NCBI GenBank assembly: GCA_003215655.1
Contig: QCKB01000002.1
Coordinates: 62,001-126,000, forward strand
Origin: Prochlorococcus sp. AG-409-J16
GTDB lineage: Bacteria > Cyanobacteriota > Cyanobacteriia > PCC-6307 > Cyanobiaceae
Direction of reading: 5' to 3'
Length of the DNA: 64,000 bases
Part shown: piece after piece, positions 48,826 through 57,810 of the stretch
Position numbering within the stretch: the stretch's first letter is position 1
Layout of the letters: each line of letters starts with the position of its first letter
Program-made: the position numbers and the translations under genes
Notes under the pieces: generated by a model
Seen by the model: the letters and a program-made list of their open reading frames with translations, nothing else
Told to the model about the DNA's origin: nothing
Database searches by the model: none

Positions 48826-50301
48826 ATGCCGGCAACTATTGCAGAGTGGGAAGCTGTCATTGGGTTAGAGACCCATGTGCAGTTAGGAACTGAAAGCAAA
48901 ATATTTACTGGAGCGTCAACTTCATTTGGCGATAATCCCAATACACATATTGATCCAGTCGTTTGTGGACTTCCAGGAACCTTACCTGTATTGAACAAAA
49001 AGGTTCTCGAGTATGCAGTTAAGGCTGCTCTGGCCTTAAATCTAAATATTGCAGAGCACAGTAAATTCGATCGAAAGCAATATTTTTATCCAGACTTACC
49101 CAAGAATTATCAAATTTCTCAATTTGATCAACCTATTGCTGAAGAGGGGTGGATTGATGTAGAGGTTGCGGAAAAGGGTAAAGACACATATGTCAAAAAA
49201 ATTGGCATTGAGCGGCTTCATATGGAAGAGGATGCTGGAAAATTAGTTCATGCAGGAAGTGATCGCCTTGCAGGTTCAACTTATTCGTTAGTTGATTACA
49301 ACCGTGCAGGAGTTGCTTTAGCTGAGATAGTTAGCAAGCCTGATCTTCGTACTGGAAGAGAGGCAGCAGAATATGCTTCTGAAATTCGGCGAATTATGCG
49401 ATATCTAGGTGTTTCTGATGGCAATATGCAAGAGGGTTCTTTGCGATGTGATGTCAATATTTCTGTAAGACGAGGTCCTAAGGCTCCATTTGGTACAAAG
49501 GTTGAGATTAAGAATATGAACTCTTTTTCTGCTATTCAGAAGGCTTGTGAATATGAAATTAGTCGCCAGATCAAAGCCTATGAGTCTGGTGAACCTGTTA
49601 TTCAAGAAACCCGTCTTTGGGATGAAGGTAAGCAATTAACCAAAAGCATGCGCTCAAAAGAAGGAAGTAGCGACTATCGTTATTTTCCTGATCCTGATTT
49701 GGGTCCTATAGAAGTTACTGAGGAGCTGCGTGAAGCTTGGCGTAATGAGCTTCCTGAGTTGCCTGCAGCTAAGAGGATTCGTTATGTGGAGGAGTTGTCT
49801 CTTTCTAGTTATGACGCTCGAGTATTGACTGATGAATTGTCTATGGCTTCTTATTTTGAGGATGTAGTCAAGGCGGGCGCAGCTGCAAAATTGGCATCTA
49901 ATTGGATTACAGGAGATATTGCAGCTTATGTAAATGCAAACAAGCTCAACTTCACAGAATTGCCTTTTTCTCCTAAAGATTTGGCTGAAATGATTAAGCT
50001 AATAAGTTCAGGAAAGATTAGTGGGAAGATAGCAAAGGAGATATTGCCGGAATTACTTAAGGCTGGAGGTTCGCCAGAAAAAATTATTGATGAACGTGGC
50101 CTTGGAATGATCAGTGACCCTTCAACTTTAAGTGATATGGTCGATGAATTAATGGTTGATTATCCTAAGGAAGTTGAGGCATTTAGAGGAGGCAAGAAGA
50201 AGCTGCAAGGATTTTTTGTTGGACAATTAATGAAAATCACTAGTGGCAAGGCTGATCCAAAATTAGCCAATCAAATTTTACTTAAGAAGCTTCTTGGTTG
50301 A
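48826..50301 (+). CDS. gatB: Aspartyl/glutamyl-tRNA amidotransferase subunit B
   Basis: A 491-residue subunit of the GatCAB complex, which converts Glu-tRNA-Gln and Asp-tRNA-Asn to the amidated forms. IGLETHVQLGT near 12-22, the cysteine-containing VVCGLPGTLPVLN around 45-57, the HMEEDAGKLVH and YNRAGVALAEIVSKPD regions and the C-terminal YqeY-like tail are visible. Only subunit B is in this window. Confidence 0.97.
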   Translation: MPATIAEWEAVIGLETHVQLGTESKIFTGASTSFGDNPNTHIDPVVCGLPGTLPVLNKKVLEYAVKAALALNLNIAEHSKFDRKQYFYPDLPKNYQISQFDQPIAEEGWIDVEVAEKGKDTYVKKIGIERLHMEEDAGKLVHAGSDRLAGSTYSLVDYNRAGVALAEIVSKPDLRTGREAAEYASEIRRIMRYLGVSDGNMQEGSLRCDVNISVRRGPKAPFGTKVEIKNMNSFSAIQKACEYEISRQIKAYESGEPVIQETRLWDEGKQLTKSMRSKEGSSDYRYFPDPDLGPIEVTEELREAWRNELPELPAAKRIRYVEELSLSSYDARVLTDELSMASYFEDVVKAGAAAKLASNWITGDIAAYVNANKLNFTELPFSPKDLAEMIKLISSGKISGKIAKEILPELLKAGGSPEKIIDERGLGMISDPSTLSDMVDELMVDYPKEVEAFRGGKKKLQGFFVGQLMKITSGKADPKLANQILLKKLLG

Positions 50302-50303
50302 AA

Positions 50304-50945
50304 TTATTTCAGAAATTTTTCTACTTGATTTATCCAAGTAAGATCTGTATTGGTATTGTCGATCACTTTGTCTGCTAATTTTACTTTTACCTCTAAGGAC
50401 CATTGACTCGATATACGAGCTATTGCATCTTTCTTGGAAAGCTTATCTCTTTTGATAAGCCTTTCAATTTGCTGTATTGGTGTGCAATTAACAACCCATA
50501 TTTCACTGCAAATATTAGTTAGATTGACTTCAAATAAGAGAGGAATTATCAATACTATTATTGGCTCATCTTTCTTCGAATCTAATTCTGAGTTGATTTT
50601 TTCAATTACTATAGGGTGTATAACACTTTCTACCCAAAGACGTTCATTAGTATTGGAAAAGATAATTTCACCTAAGGCAGATCGGTTTATTGATTCAGGC
50701 TTCCCTTCGGCTTCATTGCTTATTAATTTGCCATAGCGATTTAATATTTTTTCAGTAGTTATACTTCCAGTATGGAGAGCATCTTTTGCATATAAATCCG
50801 CGTCAATCACTGGTAGAGATTGAACCTCCCTAAGAAATTTCCCAACACTGCTTTTACCGCTGGCTATACTTCCTGTGAGTCCTATCCGACGTTGAGAACC
50901 ATTCCAACGTTCTAGTAGATGTGGACTGTGAATATGGTCATCCAT
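50304..50945 (-). CDS. coaE: Dephospho-CoA kinase
   Basis: A 213-residue kinase performing the last step of coenzyme A synthesis. The P-loop is GSIASGKSS at 25-33, VIDADLYAKD near 50-59 is the substrate motif, and VLIIPLLFE follows. Length is normal. Its stop abuts the gatB stop (convergent) and it is divergent from argJ with about 30 bases between starts. Confidence 0.95.
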   Translation of the reverse strand: MDDHIHSPHLLERWNGSQRRIGLTGSIASGKSSVGKFLREVQSLPVIDADLYAKDALHTGSITTEKILNRYGKLISNEAEGKPESINRSALGEIIFSNTNERLWVESVIHPIVIEKINSELDSKKDEPIIVLIIPLLFEVNLTNICSEIWVVNCTPIQQIERLIKRDKLSKKDAIARISSQWSLEVKVKLADKVIDNTNTDLTWINQVEKFLK

Positions 50946-50974
50946 GTCGCAGGATATAGAAAGAGTAATTTTCT

Positions 50975-52225
50975 TTGCAGGTTGTGCGCCTTTCGCCTTC
51001 TTCTACATGGTCGCTTATAGAGGGTGGAATTAGTACACCTAATGGTTTTCTTGCATCTGGTGTCAAAGCAGGGTTGAAAACCTCTAAGGACCTTGACCTG
51101 GCTTTATTAGTTGCACCAGAAGGTGCTGTCTGTGCTGGCACATTTACTCAATCTATTGCAAGAGCAGCATGTGTGAATTTGAGTGCCCAGCGTCTTGAGT
51201 CTTTGGCTGGTAAAGCGCGAGCAGTTTTAATTAATTCTGGGCAAGCCAATGCATGCACTGGTGAAAGAGGTTTGGTTGATAGTTTAAATGCGACTAATGC
51301 CTTGGCGAAGCATCTCTCGTTAAATCCTGGGGAAGTTTTGATTTGTTCTACAGGTGTTATTGGGGTCCCTATTCAAATGAATAATTTACTGAAAAGTTTG
51401 GGGCCATTGGTATCTACTCTGAGCTATGAAGGTGGTTCTAATGCGGCTAAAGCAATTCTTACGACTGATCTGGTAACAAAACAGATCGCAATCGAAACTG
51501 AACTTGGTGGCAGACAGGTCAGAATTGGAGGTATGGCAAAGGGCTCAGGGATGATTCATCCTGATATGGCTACTATGTTGGGCTATTTAACTTGTGATGT
51601 TGGTGTTCCACATGAAGTTTGGAAGGAGATGATAAAGAAGGCCGTCGATGCTTCCTTTAATGTGATTACTGTTGATGGAGATACAAGTACTAATGATGCT
51701 TTTCTTGCATTTTCTGCAGGAGAAACTCTTGAGAATGAATATTTGCATTCATTGCAGCTTGGGCTTACTTATGTAGCGCAATATTTAGCCAAGGCTATAG
51801 CTCGAGATGGTGAGGGAGCGACATGTCTACTTGAAGTAAAAGTAGAAGGAGCTCAGACAAACCAAGACGCAATTCAAATCGCCAGAACGATTTGTGGTTC
51901 GTCATTAGTAAAAACGGCTGTGCATGGATCTGATCCAAATTGGGGCCGTATTATTGCTGCTGCAGGGCGTGCGGGAGTCCTTTTTAAATTAGAGGATTTG
52001 AGTCTTTCGTTAGGGCCTTATTTATTAGTTCAGGATGGGGTGCCTTGTTCGTTTGATCAAGCTCAAGTATCTAGCCACATAAAGAGTTGTCAGTCCTCTA
52101 AAGATCTTCTTAGCGATACTGTTACTATTTCCTTGACTGTTGGAGTTGGATCAGGATCAGGATTAGCTTGGGGTTGTGATATGTCAGAAGATTATATTCG
52201 AATTAATGCCGATTACACTACATAG
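50975..52225 (+). CDS. argJ: Bifunctional ornithine acetyltransferase / N-acetylglutamate synthase
   Basis: A 416-residue ArgJ that recycles the acetyl group in arginine synthesis. The self-cleavage site is MATML near 198-202 with the nucleophilic Thr at 200, in the context GSGMIHPDMATMLGY. Other marks are GTFTQSIARAACV near 55-67 and VDGDTSTNDAFLAFSAG. TTG start; a GTG three codons later is equally possible. Divergent from coaE. Confidence 0.96.
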   Translation: MQVVRLSPSSTWSLIEGGISTPNGFLASGVKAGLKTSKDLDLALLVAPEGAVCAGTFTQSIARAACVNLSAQRLESLAGKARAVLINSGQANACTGERGLVDSLNATNALAKHLSLNPGEVLICSTGVIGVPIQMNNLLKSLGPLVSTLSYEGGSNAAKAILTTDLVTKQIAIETELGGRQVRIGGMAKGSGMIHPDMATMLGYLTCDVGVPHEVWKEMIKKAVDASFNVITVDGDTSTNDAFLAFSAGETLENEYLHSLQLGLTYVAQYLAKAIARDGEGATCLLEVKVEGAQTNQDAIQIARTICGSSLVKTAVHGSDPNWGRIIAAAGRAGVLFKLEDLSLSLGPYLLVQDGVPCSFDQAQVSSHIKSCQSSKDLLSDTVTISLTVGVGSGSGLAWGCDMSEDYIRINADYTT

Positions 52226-52393
52226 CCCAAGATCGATTGCACTGGAAGGGATCTAATAGTTTTTTCTTGTCTTGTACCAGTTTTTTAACGCTTGATTTGA
52301 ACATATTTATTTCTCAATAAGAACAACAGTAATTTACAATTTTTTTGCTATTACTAGTCCAGAAATACTTGATCAGCCTCACGCTTGTCAGTT

Positions 52394-52621
52394 TTAGTTC
52401 AATGGTTTTACTGTTTTCAGCTTTTCCTGGAGTTGCTTGGCCATGGTTAGACGTCCAACTTCTAAAACATTCAAAGTATCTTTGTGCATTCGAATCTGAG
52501 TATCTGCGACTCGTAGGCCATGCACCAATTTTCTTGAGGCTTCTTCTAGTGAGTTGAAGTCGTATCGTTTGCCTTCAAAGTCGAATGTAGGTCCGGGATT
52601 GGACTCTGTTGAGTCAGCCAT
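52394..52621 (-). CDS. Small protein of DUF6447 type
   Basis: A 75-residue protein. The first half reads FDFEGKRYDFNSLEEASRKL and the second forms a predicted helical hairpin (VHGLRVADTQIRMHKDTLNVLEVGRLTMAKQLQEKL), a layout that fits DUF6447-like small cyanobacterial proteins. No cofactor motif. It is followed on the same strand (upstream side) by a fragment of a large calcium-binding protein. Confidence 0.6.
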   Translation of the reverse strand: MADSTESNPGPTFDFEGKRYDFNSLEEASRKLVHGLRVADTQIRMHKDTLNVLEVGRLTMAKQLQEKLKTVKPLN

Positions 52622-52628
52622 GATGCTT

Positions 52629-53042
52629 TTAAAGAGTTGATATGTCAGTAGTTGAGATCGTAATCGCTTGCTCTAAACCTGAGCTCATAGCAATAAGATC
52701 TGAGAATTGCTGGTTTTGATTGAGGCCAAAGAGGCTTTCATGATTGTCATTAGAAGGTATAAACCCTCCAAGATTATTGGTGCTTTGGCTGTTTCTTATG
52801 CTCCAAGAATGATTACTGTCGGATGAATTGATTTCAAAAGAGGAGTTGGCATCTTCTAAGCCAAGGTCATGATGAAATTCTTCAGTGTCTTCAAGGATAT
52901 GGATTTCTTCTGAGCCAATCGGATGACCGGCTATGCGGGCGCTGCCTTGCTCAAAGAGTTCAGCCAAGTCATCCGACAACACTCCTTCTAGCAAGAGGTC
53001 ATCTAGAGCTTGCGAATTTATTTCTCCGGCCAAGGTAAACAT
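52629..53042 (-). CDS. C-terminal fragment of a large EF-hand/RTX-like protein
   Basis: A 137-residue frame starting MFTLAGEINSQALD. The upstream sequence continues in the same frame without a break at the ATG and belongs to the same ancestral gene (see the remnant at 53043-53279). Contents: a beta-like start, an acidic LSDDLAELFEQG stretch and a low-complexity Asn/Ser-rich tail (NHESLFGLNQNQQF). Whether it is translated alone is unclear; it may be a dead remnant. Confidence 0.5.
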   Translation of the reverse strand: MFTLAGEINSQALDDLLLEGVLSDDLAELFEQGSARIAGHPIGSEEIHILEDTEEFHHDLGLEDANSSFEINSSDSNHSWSIRNSQSTNNLGGFIPSNDNHESLFGLNQNQQFSDLIAMSSGLEQAITISTTDISTL

Positions 53043-53279
53043 GGCTATTACGCCTTGTTCTGAGAAGGTTGCTTGTACAAAGCTTTCGCTATTTCCATTG
53101 GTTGTTTGATAGCTACCAATAGCATCGACGTGATTGCCAGCAATGCTCTGGTTCGTAACCTCAGCGTTGAGATCAATGCTGTTAATGTCTTACTGCGTCA
53201 GTGTTGACAGTTCACCGTCATATGTGATGCCATCAGCATTGGTATCAATCCAAATTTGAATATCTTGGATTGCTGGTAG
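53043..53279 (-). pseudogene. Interrupted upstream part of the large EF-hand/RTX-like protein
   Basis: In frame with the 52629-53042 fragment, minus-strand codons read IQDIQIWIDTNADG then ITYDGELSTLTQ, a TAA stop (53190-53192), then DINSIDLNAEVTN and further to SFVQATFSEQG. The D-x-N-x-D-G segment and the following SIDLN strand match the calcium-binding modules of large secreted RTX/VCBS-type proteins. A second stop (TGA, 53280-53282) closes the frame, and the next gene ends only 13 bases beyond. The 5' part of the original gene is gone. Confidence 0.7.
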
Positions 53280-53294
53280 TCACAGGTATAACCA

Positions 53295-54323
53295 TTAGAT
53301 TCTTGCTGTAAATATCCCTCCATATGCCGCATCAATAAAATATAACTTAGTATTTGGCCCCCTTTCCCCTATGAATCTTGTCGGAACAGATCCTGGAAGT
53401 CGCTTTGCTTTGATTATTTGTCCATCTAGATTTAATTTTAATATGCAATTTCCTGTTCTAGTTGTTAATAAGAAAGTTTCATTATCTACCCATGCTACAT
53501 CGTTTATGTAGCCATTATATTTTCCTAGATGAATGATTTTTAGTAGATATTCTGGCAGGATTTTCTGTGCTCTAAATAAAGAGTCCGGTATCTCTATTTC
53601 TCTTTCTATAGATACTAGCTTATTCAAGTTAATATTTTGTTTAGAGTGTATGTTGCTCAGGCCTAGAATTAAAACCTTGCCAGGTCGATCGGTCCAACCT
53701 CGACATGTTAAAATTGTTTTATTATTTACAATTGGTGAAAACCTATAAGGATAAATTACTTGTATAGTTTGAAGGACATTGCATTCATCTTCTAGTAACT
53801 CTACTAATAAAATTTTTCCATCTCGTATTGCACTAATTAGAAGATAGTCATCACTAAGCCATAGACAATCGTATGAACTAGTTACATTGATATTTATAAT
53901 TCTTATTTGACCTTTAGTATATATAGCAGGGCATCCATTTAAATTCCCAATAAACATTTTTCCCATTGGTGAAAGCTTAAAAGAGCTTGAGAAAAAATTC
54001 TTCTCTTGGATGCATAGATATTTATATTGCCCATAATTGTTTAAAATTAATGGAGGCGCTGAATCTCTGCAGCCAATTAAAATTTCTTCTTTATTTAGTG
54101 GTAAAGCAATATCTGGAATGCTTCTACCTAGGTTCACCTCATCAAGTAATTCGTATGTTTGAAGATCAAATATTTTGACACAGTGTCTTGACTTAATAGG
54201 AACATAAATCCTATTTTTTTCTTCACTAATAGCGGCAGAGTATACATCATTTTGAATAACTGAGGCTCGTAAGATAGGTTGTACTTCTTTTTCAGGAAGC
54301 ATTTTAACTTTATAATTAACCAC
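53295..54323 (-). CDS. Predicted beta-propeller protein, unknown function
   Basis: A 342-residue protein. Repeating blocks of roughly 45-50 residues with short hydrophobic strands (RIYVPIKSRHCVKIFDLQTYE, EILIGCRDSAP, YLLISAIRDGKILLVEL, ETFLLTTRTGNCILKLNLDGQ) suggest a beta-propeller of the NHL/SMP-30/YVTN kind. No signal peptide or membrane anchor. It is the first gene of the AT-rich stretch, its stop 13 bases from the broken calcium-binding protein. No enzymatic motif was recognised. Confidence 0.65.
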   Translation of the reverse strand: MVNYKVKMLPEKEVQPILRASVIQNDVYSAAISEEKNRIYVPIKSRHCVKIFDLQTYELLDEVNLGRSIPDIALPLNKEEILIGCRDSAPPLILNNYGQYKYLCIQEKNFFSSSFKLSPMGKMFIGNLNGCPAIYTKGQIRIININVTSSYDCLWLSDDYLLISAIRDGKILLVELLEDECNVLQTIQVIYPYRFSPIVNNKTILTCRGWTDRPGKVLILGLSNIHSKQNINLNKLVSIEREIEIPDSLFRAQKILPEYLLKIIHLGKYNGYINDVAWVDNETFLLTTRTGNCILKLNLDGQIIKAKRLPGSVPTRFIGERGPNTKLYFIDAAYGGIFTARI

Positions 54324-54493
54324 AACTTATTCCTTATTCTCGCAATATTTTACTATTGTAATACAATGGACATAATCTGCATCTAGTTGCCTTATGCTTA
54401 GCTAAATCAGCGGAGAATATTTATATAATCAACTTTTTTGGATGATAAAGCTTTTGATTAGATTTAAACAGGTTTCAGATGGATTTTCTGGCG

Positions 54494-54499
54494 TATAAT
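54494..54499 (+). promoter_or_regulatory. Possible -10 element upstream of the methyltransferase gene
   Basis: TATAAT is present 24 bases before the ATG at 54523. No good -35 hexamer is visible at the right distance, so this rests on the -10 match alone. Confidence 0.35.
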
Positions 54500-54522
54500 A
54501 AAAGTCTTAAAATAATAAAGCC

Positions 54523-55248
54523 ATGGGTTATTTTCAGAGAGAAATTAGTTCGGAAGAATACTATGATTTAATTCATAATGAATATAATGATATTTCACAA
54601 GAAAAAGCCCAATATTTAGGTTCTATAAATAAGAGGTTAATAGAGATGTTGAATAAATTTAATCCATCAACATGGCTTGATATAGGCTCTGGAGATGGAT
54701 TGCGCCTTCTGGAGATATGCAAGAAGTTACGCAAAAGAAAAGATATAGAAATAGATCTTTTAGAGCCTTCTCTTGAAATGTTTAACCTTGCAAAACAAAG
54801 ACACCCTAATAGTAATATATATAATAATACCTTGGAGGATTTTAGTAAACTATTTTCAAGAAAATATAATTTTATTACAGCATTATGGAATGTAATTGGA
54901 CATGCAAAGTCACAAGCATTGTTTTTGAATTCAATATATGAGCTTATGCATGATGAAGCAGTTTTATTTATTGATGCTAACAATCAATATAATTTAAAGG
55001 CTTATGGAGCTATTAACGTTCTTAAGAACATTTATTCTTCCTTGAATACTGAGACCAATTCACTCTTTAATTTAAAATTCTCAAATTCAAATCAATATAC
55101 AAATGTCTATATACAGAAGCCATATGAGATTGAGAAGAAATTATACCGCTTAGGATTCTCATCAGTAAAAACTATCTTCTTAAATTACAACACTGGAATT
55201 AAAGAGACGCCCTTTACAGGGCAGATATTAGTTTGTGCTATAAAGTAA
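54523..55248 (+). CDS. Class I SAM-dependent methyltransferase
   Basis: A 241-residue methyltransferase. SAM-binding motif I is WLDIGSGDGLRLLEIC near 50-65, then DLLEPSLEMFNLAK (acidic end of strand 2) and FITALWNVIGHAKSQALFLNSIYELM. The C-terminal part forms the substrate side and has no decisive motif. In this setting a sugar or lipid-linked intermediate is a reasonable guess for the substrate, but that is inference from neighbours. Confidence 0.82.
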   Translation: MGYFQREISSEEYYDLIHNEYNDISQEKAQYLGSINKRLIEMLNKFNPSTWLDIGSGDGLRLLEICKKLRKRKDIEIDLLEPSLEMFNLAKQRHPNSNIYNNTLEDFSKLFSRKYNFITALWNVIGHAKSQALFLNSIYELMHDEAVLFIDANNQYNLKAYGAINVLKNIYSSLNTETNSLFNLKFSNSNQYTNVYIQKPYEIEKKLYRLGFSSVKTIFLNYNTGIKETPFTGQILVCAIK

Positions 55249-55306
55249 ACTCCTGGAACAGCATAGATTATTCTATGTATTATCAAAGAAGGGTGAGTTG
55301 TAGAAG

Positions 55307-56656
55307 ATGAATGTAGCTGTTATAGGAAATGGTGCAATAGGACTATGCTGCGCCTATGAGCTTTATAGAAGATATCCTTCTCTTCAGATATCTCTCTTTG
55401 GTTCTAATCAAAATAAATATGGAGCATCACTAGCAGCAGGTGCAATGATTAATGTAGCTTCAGAAATTGATTGCTTTAATTGTAGTCATAAGTTAACAGC
55501 TTGGAAGATGTCAAATAGAAAAGAAGTTCTGAACTTATGGAGAGAACTGGAACAATCGTTTCTTGATAAGAAAGTTATTAATAAGAATATAATTGATGGT
55601 GGTGGTACAGAAGTTGTAATAGATAACGACTCTTCAAATGAGGTTGAACTCAATTCATTCAAGTCAATGAAGAAATGTTTACAACTTTATGGATATAAAA
55701 TCCAGTCATTTTCTGACCAGAAAAATTCAAGCCTTCTGATAAATGATGAAAAGTCGGTTGATGCTGAACTATTTATTCAATCTCTAATAAGGTATCTAGG
55801 AGAGCACATAAAAATATATAATATCGACATTGAAAGCATAAAAAAGAACAGTAAATTTTGGGAGCTGACTGATTATAGTGGTGCAACAAAGCACTTCACT
55901 CATGTCGTTATTGCTTGTGGAGCATGGTCTGAAGGATTAATTAAAAGGTCAAACTTACGGAATAAGCCCAATATTAAAAGTTTTTTTGGTGTTGGTTCTG
56001 CACTACTTACATACTCAGAGCTTCCATACGTGCAGGAACCTAAAATAGATAAAATCATAAGAACACCTAACAGAGGAGGAACATGTGGAATTCATTCTGT
56101 TCAAAGATCTAATGGTTTATATATAGGAGCTTCTAGTCTTATTACTGATGTTGAGATTCAGTCCCCCAGGATGTCAAGCATTGAATCTATTTTAGAAGGT
56201 GCAAGAAAGACTATTGGAATTAACACCTATCAATTATCATTTTCTATTTTAACAGGTTACAGACCAGTAACTTTAGATGCTGTCCCAATTATTGGAGAAC
56301 TTGATGAGAATTTATTTTGTCTTTATGGAACTAAAAGAGATGGCTTTACTTGGGCTCCTTACTATGCTAAGCATTTAGTAAATCAAATATTTGGTGAAAT
56401 AAATTCTAATTGGCAGGAAATGCTTAATTTATCCTCACCCTTTAGGACGCTTATTAGTGCTGGTGACTTCGAGAAATGCGTTGAATCATATGTACTAAAT
56501 AAGAAGTATGAAGCATTTCAACATGGTTTTGAATTGACTAATAATGAAATAGATAATCTCAGAGAAATAGCAATTAAAGCTCATAAAAGAATATCTCAGG
56601 ATTTATCTTTCGGCTTACAACCTGAACTTATTAATATGATAGCATATTCGAACTAA
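55307..56656 (+). CDS. FAD-dependent oxidoreductase (DAO family)
   Basis: A 449-residue flavoprotein. The dinucleotide motif is VAVIGNGAIGLCCAYELYRR near 3-22, then GASLAAGAMINVASEID; the C-terminal FAD contact is in FSILTGYRPVTLDAVPIIG near 313-331. The general layout is that of amino acid/amine oxidases related to ThiO, but the remainder is diverged. It follows the methyltransferase on the same strand (58 bases) and is convergent with the aminotransferase. Confidence 0.82.
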   Translation: MNVAVIGNGAIGLCCAYELYRRYPSLQISLFGSNQNKYGASLAAGAMINVASEIDCFNCSHKLTAWKMSNRKEVLNLWRELEQSFLDKKVINKNIIDGGGTEVVIDNDSSNEVELNSFKSMKKCLQLYGYKIQSFSDQKNSSLLINDEKSVDAELFIQSLIRYLGEHIKIYNIDIESIKKNSKFWELTDYSGATKHFTHVVIACGAWSEGLIKRSNLRNKPNIKSFFGVGSALLTYSELPYVQEPKIDKIIRTPNRGGTCGIHSVQRSNGLYIGASSLITDVEIQSPRMSSIESILEGARKTIGINTYQLSFSILTGYRPVTLDAVPIIGELDENLFCLYGTKRDGFTWAPYYAKHLVNQIFGEINSNWQEMLNLSSPFRTLISAGDFEKCVESYVLNKKYEAFQHGFELTNNEIDNLREIAIKAHKRISQDLSFGLQPELINMIAYSN

Positions 56657-56676
56657 AATATTAATTATATACTTAA

Positions 56677-57795
56677 CTATCGACTTGCTTCTTTTAGAAT
56701 ATTAATCACTCTATTTTGATCAGTCAAAGATAGTTCTGGATATATTGGTAAACACAGTACTTGCTCAGCTATTCTATTGGCTATCGGCAGTTGATCTAAC
56801 CTTGAGCTTTGCATATGCCGATACTTGGGTGTATTACTAATTAAGGGATAAAAGTATTTTCTTAGAAAAATTTTATTTTTCTGAAATAGATCATATAGTT
56901 CATTTCTATTAAGTTTATATTCATTTTCAATAATGATTGGGAAATAGGAATAATTATATTTAATTGAGTCTTTTATTTCTTGAAATCTAATACCCTTTAT
57001 ATTAGATAATTCTTTAATATATCTTTTACTAATTGATTTTCTTTGATCTATTAATTCCGAGATATGATTTAATTGAGTTAATCCTAAAACAGAACTAAAT
57101 TCATTTAGCTTTCCATTTATTCCTTCACCGTTAATACTAGATTCATTCTCAATCCCAAAGTTTTTCAGTAGATCTATTTTGTTCTTTAATTCAAGACTAT
57201 TTACTGCGATAGCTCCACCTTCAAATGTATTAAATATTTTAGTTGCATGGAAGCTTATAACGCTTATATCGCCAAAAGACATTACACCTTTTCCAACAGC
57301 TTCTACACCAAATGCATGAGAAGCATCATGTATAACTTTAAGATTATATCTATTAGCTATTTCCTCGATAGCCATCACGTCACAAGGGTTACCATAACAA
57401 TGAACAGGCATAATTGCACTCGTTCTTTTGGTAATCTTTTCATTTATTAGCTTTGCATCAATATTTAGACTTCCTAACTCTATGTCAACAAAGATAGGGT
57501 TAATATTATTCCATAAGAGTACATTCGATGTTGCAATAAATGAAAATGGTGTTGTAATAACGTCTCCTGTTATTTTTAGGGCTTTAAGAGCAACTAATAA
57601 TGCAGTAGTAGCATTATTAAAAAGGCATATATATGGAACCTTGAGTTGTTTTGCAAGTTTCTTTTCGAGCAGCTGATGATATGGACCTATATTTGTTAGT
57701 ACTCTTGTTTTCCAAATATTTTCTAATGATGGAAGTAGTTCTTCCAATGGAGGCAAATATGGCCTTGTAACATATATCGGTTTATAATTAACCAT
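56677..57795 (-). CDS. DegT/DnrJ/EryC1/StrS sugar aminotransferase
   Basis: A 372-residue PLP enzyme. The N terminus VTRPYLPPLEELLPSLENIW is typical of nucleotide-sugar aminotransferases of the WecE/VioA/Per type; PLP contacts are VIHDASHAFG near 154-163 and the catalytic lysine is K186 in SFHATKIFNTFEGG. Such enzymes put an amino group on a 4-keto or 3-keto nucleotide sugar. It is 15 bases downstream of the 514-residue unknown gene on the same strand. Confidence 0.92.
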   Translation of the reverse strand: MVNYKPIYVTRPYLPPLEELLPSLENIWKTRVLTNIGPYHQLLEKKLAKQLKVPYICLFNNATTALLVALKALKITGDVITTPFSFIATSNVLLWNNINPIFVDIELGSLNIDAKLINEKITKRTSAIMPVHCYGNPCDVMAIEEIANRYNLKVIHDASHAFGVEAVGKGVMSFGDISVISFHATKIFNTFEGGAIAVNSLELKNKIDLLKNFGIENESSINGEGINGKLNEFSSVLGLTQLNHISELIDQRKSISKRYIKELSNIKGIRFQEIKDSIKYNYSYFPIIIENEYKLNRNELYDLFQKNKIFLRKYFYPLISNTPKYRHMQSSRLDQLPIANRIAEQVLCLPIYPELSLTDQNRVINILKEASR

Positions 57796-57810
57796 AGATA
57801 GATTTTATCA

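Noticed and set aside
52239-52286. ACTGG...CCAGT followed by T-run after argJ as a terminator
   Set aside because: The stem is only five pairs with a loop of about 31 bases; too weak to call.
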